From NCBI GenBank assembly GCA_019429255.1, contig JAHYIY010000002.1:62001-126000 (forward strand): a stretch of 64,000 bases of DNA, read 5' to 3'. The notes below the pieces were generated by a model. It did no database searches and was not told the origin of the DNA. It was given only the letters and a program-made list of their open reading frames with translations. Within the stretch, counting starts at the first letter, position 1. The number at the start of each line of letters is the position of its first letter. The DNA is from Desulfuromonadales bacterium. GTDB taxonomy: Bacteria; Desulfobacterota; Desulfuromonadia; Desulfuromonadales; Geopsychrobacteraceae. A program made the translations under genes and the position numbers. Of this stretch, positions 57,268 to 64,000 are shown in pieces.

Positions 57268-59109
57268 TCAAATAATGCCATGCAGTGGCCCCCCCGCAGC
57301 TCCAAGTTCGTCGACCTGCTTTTCGATATCAGGATCGTCAATCAAGGGCGGCGCATGGTGCGGCTTGATGCGCGCATCGATCACCACAGAGCCATCACAG
57401 CCCCAGTGCTTGTTGCGATTCCAGGCCGCAATACCGTACAGATCGGTAGCCGGATTGGAGCGGGTAAAGGTGACCCACAGCCAGTTGTTCAGGGTAGCAG
57501 AGCAGAAATCACTGTCGTTGACAACGATAATCAAAGGAAACCTGTTGATGGGATGATCGCTGGCGTAATAGCTGCACAGGCGCAGCAAATCTGGATCTCC
57601 TTCGCTGCTGTGGGCGCTGCAGGTTGGCCCGTTAATCAGTAGAATGCCGGCAGTAGCCAGGCGTGGAGCCGAAAAACCGACCGGTAGATCAAGCTCAGCT
57701 GGAATCTGTACAGGCAGCTCGCGGCGTTTTCCCCCCGTCGCGGCCATCACCACTTTTGATCCCTGGTTCAGCCCGTGGCCGCTGTAGTCGAGGGTGTCGA
57801 TGGTGGTCGCGGTATGAAAATGCAGGTCGCGGCGCCAGTCGATACGTTCAAGAAGGTGCTGGAAAAAGGCTGGAATATCGTGAATATCGAGGTCGGGATT
57901 GTCGTTAGCCGCGACCATCAGCAGATACTTGGCCAACGACAGTTGCCCCTGTCCGAGGATAGCGCAAGCCTGGGTCAGCAGTTCCTGGGGTCGATCGGTC
58001 TGGTCGAAGGGGGTGTAACGCTCGCTGCCGATTGCCAGCAGCAACGGATGAACACCGGCAGCGTCAACCGCATGGACCGCTTTAATGCCGGGGAGCACAT
58101 CAGGGATCAGCGCGCCGGTAAGTTCGTGGATAAAGGCGCCGAAGCTGGTGTCTTCCTGGGGAGGTCGGCCAACGGTGGTAAAGGGCCAGATGGCATCAGG
58201 CCGATGATAGACCCGTTCCACCTTGAGGACGGGAAAATTATGGGCCAGGCTGTAATAACCGAGGTGATCGCCGAAGGGCCCTTCCGGTTTTAGTTGCGCA
58301 GGATCAACGGTCCCGCAGATGACAAAGTCAGCCTCCGCCGGCATCGGCAGAAATCCTTCCGGTTGCACCATGGTAAGGCGCTGGCCGCCCAGCAGTCCGG
58401 CGAAGGACAGCTCCGGCATCCCCTCCGGCAAGGGCATGACCGCAGCGACCGTGAGGCTCGGCGGGCCGCCGACAAAAACATTGACCTTGAAGGGCAATCC
58501 CTTGTCAAGGGCCTCGCGCTGATGCACACCAATACCACGATGCAACTGATAATGGAGACCGGCTTCGCGATCCGCTTCATAGGCGTTACCGGAAATCTGC
58601 ACCCGATACATGCCCAGATTGGCATGACGCAGACCCGGCTTTTCGGCACTTTCGCTGTACACCTGGGGCAGGGTAATAAAGGCTCCGCCGTCGTCGGGCC
58701 AGCTCTTGATCTGCGGCAAGGCCCTCAACGTGGTTTGTCCGGCAAGGATCGGGCCGTTACTGATCTTGCGGGGCAAAAGATGCAAGGCTCCCAGCGGGGC
58801 ATTGAGGAGAGCCGCAGGAGAGCGCAGTAGATGTTTAGGGTCGAGCTTGAGTTTAACCAGGGTGTCGATGCGGCGCAGCGTGTCGCGAAACAGAAAGCGG
58901 GTACGTTCCAGGGTGCCGAAAAGATTCGCGACAGCGGCAAAGCGGCACCCCTTCAGATGGGTAAACAGCAACGTCGGACCCTGGTGTTGGTAAACCCGGC
59001 GTTGAATCGCTCCGGCCAGCAGATCGGCATCAATGGGACGGTTGATGCGGATCAGTTGTCCGGTTTGTTCAAGATCGTTGAGTGCTTGTCGCAGAGTTTT
59101 GTATCCCAT
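57268..59109 (-). CDS. ubiD: UbiD-family (menaquinone-type) decarboxylase
   Basis: LRQALNDLEQTGQLIRINRPIDADLL, EGPFGDHLGYYS, IPAFFQHLLERIDWRRDLHF; start MGYKTL. Confidence 0.93.
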   Translation of the reverse strand: MGYKTLRQALNDLEQTGQLIRINRPIDADLLAGAIQRRVYQHQGPTLLFTHLKGCRFAAVANLFGTLERTRFLFRDTLRRIDTLVKLKLDPKHLLRSPAALLNAPLGALHLLPRKISNGPILAGQTTLRALPQIKSWPDDGGAFITLPQVYSESAEKPGLRHANLGMYRVQISGNAYEADREAGLHYQLHRGIGVHQREALDKGLPFKVNVFVGGPPSLTVAAVMPLPEGMPELSFAGLLGGQRLTMVQPEGFLPMPAEADFVICGTVDPAQLKPEGPFGDHLGYYSLAHNFPVLKVERVYHRPDAIWPFTTVGRPPQEDTSFGAFIHELTGALIPDVLPGIKAVHAVDAAGVHPLLLAIGSERYTPFDQTDRPQELLTQACAILGQGQLSLAKYLLMVAANDNPDLDIHDIPAFFQHLLERIDWRRDLHFHTATTIDTLDYSGHGLNQGSKVVMAATGGKRRELPVQIPAELDLPVGFSAPRLATAGILLINGPTCSAHSSEGDPDLLRLCSYYASDHPINRFPLIIVVNDSDFCSATLNNWLWVTFTRSNPATDLYGIAAWNRNKHWGCDGSVVIDARIKPHHAPPLIDDPDIEKQVDELGAAGGPLHGII

Positions 59110-59350
59110 GAATAGTCTTTCTGCTAAGGGTAAAATTAACCGCTGCTCCAACTTCGGCGCCTGAAGTGACGGTGCTTAGCGAGCTCTTTTTCCTTCGTCC
59201 CTTGTTTATATGTCAGAAGCGCCTGAAAGGCAATCAGAGCACACTTTCCAGATATATGAATAATTAAATAAAAAAGAGAAAATGATGCTTGCCTGATTTT
59301 ATTGTTGCTTTTTAAAAAAAGAGAAAGAATAATCGTTCAAAATTTATGGA

Positions 59351-59983
59351 GTGTTTACAATGCAACATGTCAAGGCGCCGATAAGTCCCCCTGGCCGACT
59401 TAAAGTACGTACTATCGATCCGGAAAATAAGGCCCGCTGTGTTCTCGAGTCTGCCCGCCAGCTCTTTGTCCGGAAGGGCTACCATCGGGTTTCAGTACCG
59501 GATATTGTTCAGGATTCAGGTGTCAGTACCGGCGCCATCTATAATTTGTTTGGCAGCAAGGAAAATCTGGCGGCGACGGTGCAGGCGGAAACCATGAAGG
59601 ATTTTCACGCGATGTTTCTGGAACGACTGAGAGACCGTGAAAGTACTTACGATAAGCTGCACGCCTTTGCGGAAATAGTCTTTGAGGTGACAGAAAAAGA
59701 TCCCACCAGGATGGAGTATCTGTTGTTCATGCGCCACGCCGATTTTTTGGAGGACATGCCGCCGGTTTGTCTGACCGAACCCTTTCGCCTTGTTAGGCAA
59801 ATCGTAACCGAGGGGATGTCGCGCGGAGAGGTGAAACAAGGGGATTTTTTTGTCAGTGCAGTGAGTTTTACCGGAATTATTCTGCGCGCGGCGCAGCTTA
59901 ATTTGCAGTGTGTTCTGCCCAGGCCCTTGTCGGAGTTGAGCGCCGAGTTTATTCAGAACGCCTGGGATGCCATTAAAGCGTGA
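59351..59983 (+). CDS. TetR/AcrR-family transcriptional regulator
   Basis: CVLESARQLFVRKGYHRVSVPDIVQDSGVSTGAIYNLFGSKENLAATV. Confidence 0.92.
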   Translation: MFTMQHVKAPISPPGRLKVRTIDPENKARCVLESARQLFVRKGYHRVSVPDIVQDSGVSTGAIYNLFGSKENLAATVQAETMKDFHAMFLERLRDRESTYDKLHAFAEIVFEVTEKDPTRMEYLLFMRHADFLEDMPPVCLTEPFRLVRQIVTEGMSRGEVKQGDFFVSAVSFTGIILRAAQLNLQCVLPRPLSELSAEFIQNAWDAIKA

Positions 59984-60212
59984 GAAACAAGAACTGTGTA
60001 ATTGCGCAGTTTGTCAGTGCGCGTGACCACGGTTTTTGTTGACAGTTGAGGGTGAAGCAGTTACAGTTGCGTTAATGTTTTTTACAAACAGGTTTAATCA
60101 GCCCCAAGCGGGTATTTTTTATAATCAGCAATAAAAAAGAACATTCTTTCTATAACAGTGTTTGATTTTACCGCGATGGTACCATTTGACATTGTTATTT
60201 TGTATCTGTTCA

Positions 60213-60335
60213 GCACCGGGCCTTTGGATCCTGCGGCAAGGGTTTTTGTCGCCATGGACGGCGACAAAAAGCGGTCATGGATGACCCGGCGGGAAACAAT
60301 CGCGTCCCTTGACATGGGATTCAAAGGCCCGGTGC
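60213..60335. repeat. Multi-branched inverted-repeat element (MITE- or ncRNA-like)
   Basis: 19-bp outer stem GCACCGGGCCTTTGGATCC/GGATTCAAAGGCCCGGTGC; inner CAAGGG/CCCTTG; hairpins TTTTTGTCGCC-N6-GGCGACAAAAA and GGTCA-TGGA-TGACC. Confidence 0.85.
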
Positions 60336-60412
60336 AAGGATAGAGCTGAATAGCAACGTTATTTTTGGCGCAAACTTTAGAACGAACAATCTGTCTAAAA
60401 AGGAGTCTCATC

Positions 60413-60748
60413 ATGAAGAAAGTATTGGTACTTATTGTTGCAGCAGCCTTGACCCTTCCAGCCGGTACAATGGCTTTTGATCTCAGCGGTTGGGAGAGTG
60501 CCAACAAGGATCGTGGTCAGTGGGCCTGGTTTACCGGTCAAGGGCAGAAATGTGATGAACAGATCCCTGTTCCCGGAGCGCACACCCGTGCCGAATGGCA
60601 ACAGCTGCTCACTACTGACAAAGACAAGCTTCCCTGTGGTGGCGCTGGCTTGACCCAGCGCGCTATCAATCACGTATTTTTGTTTCTTCACAGCCACGCT
60701 TCTGATTCCGATGATCCGATGAATCAGAAGCCTGAATCCTGCGGTTAA
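60413..60748 (+). CDS. Small secreted protein, unknown function
   Basis: Signal peptide MKKVLVLIVAAALTLPAGTMA; AAAGGAG RBS before ATG 60413; precedes torD-like gene. Confidence 0.75.
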   Translation: MKKVLVLIVAAALTLPAGTMAFDLSGWESANKDRGQWAWFTGQGQKCDEQIPVPGAHTRAEWQQLLTTDKDKLPCGGAGLTQRAINHVFLFLHSHASDSDDPMNQKPESCG

Positions 60749-60757
60749 GTTGACTTT

Positions 60758-61261
60758 GTGACAACTCAAGATAAACAGCAGATTGGTCAACGCCTGCTTG
60801 AACTGGTCGCGTTGCTTGATTATCCAACGGCCGAGATCGCTGAGCTTTGTGGCTTCAGCTTTGAGAAGTTGGAAAACTGTTATGTACGTTTATTCATCAA
60901 CGATCTCGGCGGAGTTAGCGCTCCTCCTTTTGCCGGTTGCTATGTAGAAAAAGAAGATCGCCTCAATTTCATGTCGCGATTCAGTGGCTTTTGTAGAGAA
61001 GCGGGCATAGAGATTGATGCTTCTTTTCCGCCCGATTACATACCAATGATGGTGGAAGTGTTGGTGTTACTGTTGTCGGTAGAGGGCAGTGAGGCTGATG
61101 TCCGCTCCCTGGTATCCAGTTTTTACCAGCGTTGGCCCCGTCTTTTTGCCGAGACCCTGAAAGAACACGATAAGACGGGCCTCTATGCTGATGCAGGTAA
61201 AGAGCTTTGCCGGATAATAGAAGAGCTGCCTGACATTCTTATCTTTAATGCCGCGACTTGA
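60758..61261 (+). CDS. TorD/DmsD-like molybdoenzyme maturation chaperone
   Basis: GTG start; YVRLFINDLGGVSAPPFAGCYVEKEDRLNFMSRF, FPPDYIPMMVEVL (TorD-family E-PxDYxxxEL-like pattern); upstream of molybdoenzyme. Confidence 0.78.
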   Translation: MTTQDKQQIGQRLLELVALLDYPTAEIAELCGFSFEKLENCYVRLFINDLGGVSAPPFAGCYVEKEDRLNFMSRFSGFCREAGIEIDASFPPDYIPMMVEVLVLLLSVEGSEADVRSLVSSFYQRWPRLFAETLKEHDKTGLYADAGKELCRIIEELPDILIFNAAT

Positions 61262-61356
61262 AAATATTATTGCTTCGCGCCCTTGCGGGAACAGGAGGGG
61301 GAGGCAAGAACCGGGAAGTCCTGGGAATATTAAAAAATCAAGGAGATTGACTGAAA

Positions 61357-63552
61357 ATGAGCATATCTCGCAGGAATTTTCTTAAAGGCTCGGTTGCGGG
61401 GATCGGCTGCTTAGGCTTGGTCCCGGTGGCAGGGATGCGTTTTGCCGGCTGGGCGGAGGCTGGGAAACAGCCAAGTGGGGTTCTCAATTATGTTGCCTCG
61501 AGCTGTGCCATTTGTACCAATAAATGCGTTTTCCGCGGGCAGGTTGTCGATGGTGTCATCAGGCGTCTGGAGCCGGAGCCGGAGTTTACCAAAGCACGGG
61601 GGATGATGTGCGCGCGCGGTAATGCAGGCGCAGCGACCCCCTATGACCCGGACCGGGTAAAATATCCGCTGATCCGCACCGGTAAGCGCGGAGAGGGCAA
61701 GTGGAAAAAAGCCACCTGGGATGAAGCTTATGCTTATATTGCCGAAAAAACCAACAAGGTCGTTGCGGAAGAAGGGGGCCACCGTTCCTGCATTGGTTTT
61801 GTTTCTTCCGAAGGCACTTACCACGAACATTACTGGAACCAGTTTCGCGAAATTTTTGGTTCGCCCAACTCCTTGCGTCATCCAACCCTCTGTCTGAGCT
61901 CCAATATTCGCGGTAACATGTCGGTTTTTGGTACCTATCCCTGGGCAGATGTAAAAAATTCCCCCTATATCATTCTTGCCGGGGCAGATCGTGCCGAGTC
62001 CTTCTTTACTCCTGACACCATGGACATGTTCGGCGATCCCAGAAAAACGATCATCTGTCTTGACCCGCGTTTTACCAGGACGGCGGCTAAAGCCACCAGG
62101 TGGTATCCGATCAAGCCGGGTACCGACATGGCCTTTGCTCTGGCAATGATGCATGTGATCATTGGTGAAAATCGCTATGACAAAGAGTTTGTGAGTAACC
62201 ATTGTGTCGGCTTTGACGAGTTGGCGCAGCATGTCAGGCAATACACGCCACGTTGGGCCGAGCAGGAAACAGAGATTCCGGCGGCAGAAATTGAAAAAAT
62301 AGCCCGTGATTTTGCTTCGACTCCGGGCGCTGTCTACTATCCCGGCCGTCGTTCCGGTTGGCAGGGTGAAGATGTGCAGATGCGTCGGGCTGTCGCCATG
62401 GTCAATGCCATCTGTGGCAGCTTTGATCGCCCCGGTGGCCTGATTCCTAATGCGTCGATTCCGCTGCGGAACTATTTTTACGAGCCGGCCTGGTACGACT
62501 TGACCAGACCGCGACTTGAAGCGGATGACGTAACCTTCCTTAATCCCCGTGATGGCTCCTGGATTGCCTGGCGCGAGCGTGCCTTGAGGGCTGATCCGTA
62601 CGCTATCCGTGGATTGTTTATTTACAAACAGAATGTGGTTGACTCGGTTCCGGATCGTAGTAAGACACTAGAACTATTCGATAAACTCGATATTATCGTT
62701 TCTATAGATACCTACATGAGTGATACCGCCTGGCATGCCGATGTGGTATTGCCCGAGTCAAATTATCTGGAACGCTTTGATCCGCCCTACAGCCTGGCCG
62801 GCATCGTGCCTTATGTCGTGATTCGTCAGCCCCTCATCAAACCGCTTTACGACACCAAGCCCGGTTTTGACATCATCAAGGGACTGGCCGGGTATTTTGC
62901 CGATGAGGATGGTGACTTCCTGAATGAGTATTTTGAAGGGGACGTTGAAAGTCATGCCAGCAACTTCATGGCCGACTATCCCGGTGGTCTGGAAATGCTT
63001 AAGGAAAAGGGCTTTTTCACCGATGGCCGCAAAGCGGAAATCGGCGCCTATCGCAGCGGCAAAAGTGCCATCAACACACCGAGCGGAAAGGTGGAGTTTT
63101 ACAGTGAAGATTTTGCCGGCCGCGGTCTCGACCCGCTGCCGACCTATAAGCCAGTCGAAGAAATCCCCGAAAACCGCTTCCGCTTTTTAGTCGGGCGCCA
63201 TGCGATTCATACTCACTCAATGACAGCGGCCTTTCCGGAACTGAACTGGCACATGCCGGAAAACAGCGTCTGGATCAATACCCGGTCGGCTAAAAAACTT
63301 GGCATTAAATCCGGGGATACCGTGCAGATGAAAAACCGCACCGGTGGTGAAGTGAAGATTAAGGCGAGGGTGACCGAGGCCATTCGCCCTGACTGTGTGT
63401 TCTATGCTCATGGCTACGGCAGCCTTTCCAAGGCCAAGCGTCTGGTTCATGGCAAAGGAGCGGCCCAGGCAGCAATTCTTGAATCACATTTCGAGTCGAT
63501 TTCAGGTAATGCGCTGATGCATGAAACGATTGTAGAAATAAGGAGGGTTTAA
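61357..63552 (+). CDS. Tat-exported molybdopterin oxidoreductase (PsrA/PhsA-like)
   Basis: SRRNFLKGSVAGIGCLGL Tat signal; CAICTNKCVFRGQVVDGVIRRLEPEPEFTKARGMMCARG Fe-S motif; molybdopterin dinucleotide-binding C-terminus. Confidence 0.93.
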   Translation: MSISRRNFLKGSVAGIGCLGLVPVAGMRFAGWAEAGKQPSGVLNYVASSCAICTNKCVFRGQVVDGVIRRLEPEPEFTKARGMMCARGNAGAATPYDPDRVKYPLIRTGKRGEGKWKKATWDEAYAYIAEKTNKVVAEEGGHRSCIGFVSSEGTYHEHYWNQFREIFGSPNSLRHPTLCLSSNIRGNMSVFGTYPWADVKNSPYIILAGADRAESFFTPDTMDMFGDPRKTIICLDPRFTRTAAKATRWYPIKPGTDMAFALAMMHVIIGENRYDKEFVSNHCVGFDELAQHVRQYTPRWAEQETEIPAAEIEKIARDFASTPGAVYYPGRRSGWQGEDVQMRRAVAMVNAICGSFDRPGGLIPNASIPLRNYFYEPAWYDLTRPRLEADDVTFLNPRDGSWIAWRERALRADPYAIRGLFIYKQNVVDSVPDRSKTLELFDKLDIIVSIDTYMSDTAWHADVVLPESNYLERFDPPYSLAGIVPYVVIRQPLIKPLYDTKPGFDIIKGLAGYFADEDGDFLNEYFEGDVESHASNFMADYPGGLEMLKEKGFFTDGRKAEIGAYRSGKSAINTPSGKVEFYSEDFAGRGLDPLPTYKPVEEIPENRFRFLVGRHAIHTHSMTAAFPELNWHMPENSVWINTRSAKKLGIKSGDTVQMKNRTGGEVKIKARVTEAIRPDCVFYAHGYGSLSKAKRLVHGKGAAQAAILESHFESISGNALMHETIVEIRRV

Positions 63553-63555
63553 GCC

Positions 63556-64000
63556 ATGGCCGGAGCAAAAAACAAACACTGGGCGATGGTCATCGACTCA
63601 GCAAAATGTATCGACTGCAAGGCCTGTGACGTTGCCTGTAAGCGTGAAAATGGAATCGAAGCCAATGGGCGCCGCGAAGTGTACCGTAACTGGATTACCT
63701 CCAAGGGTGTTGAGGGGACTTACCCGAACCTGAAGCAGCGTTTCGAGCCAAGTCAGTGCCATCATTGCGCCAACACCCCGTGCTATAAGGTATGCCCGAC
63801 CAGCGCGACCTATAAAAATGACGATGGGCTGATCATGATGGATTATAAGCGCTGTATCGTCTGCTCAACCTGTATCGCAGCCTGTCCCTATGACGCCCGC
63901 TACGTATCCAAGCAGAAAAAAGCCATCGATAAATGTACCTTCTGTGCCCATCGTATCTACACCGGGAAATTACCGGCCTGTGTCGACACCTGTCCGACGA
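63556..64000 (+). CDS. 4Fe-4S ferredoxin-type electron transfer subunit (PsrB/PhsB/NrfC-like), truncated by window end
   Basis: CIDCKACDVACKRENG, CHHCANTPCYKVCPTSAT, CIVCSTCIAACPYDARYV, CTFCAHRI motifs. Confidence 0.93.
   Translation, partial: MAGAKNKHWAMVIDSAKCIDCKACDVACKRENGIEANGRREVYRNWITSKGVEGTYPNLKQRFEPSQCHHCANTPCYKVCPTSATYKNDDGLIMMDYKRCIVCSTCIAACPYDARYVSKQKKAIDKCTFCAHRIYTGKLPACVDTCPT

Noticed and set aside
60094-60507. 137-aa minus-strand ORF and 61-aa plus ORF 60158-60343
   Set aside because: Both run through the inverted-repeat element; translations look random and overlap the secreted-protein gene.
61501-61620. Selenocysteine in the molybdoenzyme active site
   Set aside because: No in-frame TGA in the ORF; family resembles PsrA/PhsA with a Cys/Ser-type ligand rather than Sec formate dehydrogenase.

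Overview
This 64 kb window looks like a Desulfuromonadales-type (Geobacter/Pelobacter/Desulfuromonas-like) chromosome segment. That placement is inferred from gene content and protein style, not from a search. Most of it is dense, ordinary core and accessory gene content: PBP1A N-terminus (-), pyk-queC-folE2, the tolQRAB-pal-cpoB envelope operon, a CPA2 antiporter with an EIIA-like tail, an SLC12-type transporter, a U32 peptidase, a TRAP transporter with two tandem DctP paralogs, a Cpx-like circuit (spy-like/cpxR/cpxA), cls, uvrA, pdxA, surA/ppiC, mfd, nadA, tat genes, an NtrB/NtrC-like pair followed by an RR-degP operon, a UbiD-type decarboxylase, and the start of a TorD/PsrA/PsrB-like molybdoenzyme operon. 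The most interesting item is a very short gene missed by the ORF track, at 31738-31905. It encodes a 28-aa membrane peptide ending in TGA. In-frame readthrough gives a 55-aa protein with a U-MSDS-C motif, and a 7-bp hairpin 24 nt after the TGA fits the bacterial SECIS rules. The gene has its own sigma70-like promoter, ribosome-binding site and terminator, so it is a candidate selenoprotein. Other highlights are a sigma54 promoter with an upstream GGGGCA-N3-TGCCCC palindrome between an NtrC-like regulator and RR-degP, two perfect oppositely oriented CpxR boxes between spy-like and cpxRA, a 123-bp multi-branched inverted-repeat element (60213-60335), a 12-copy GGGAAGT heptamer array (56811-56894, G-quadruplex-prone), and a frameshifted gamma-glutamylcyclotransferase-like gene. 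No tRNA, rRNA, CRISPR or transposase was found.
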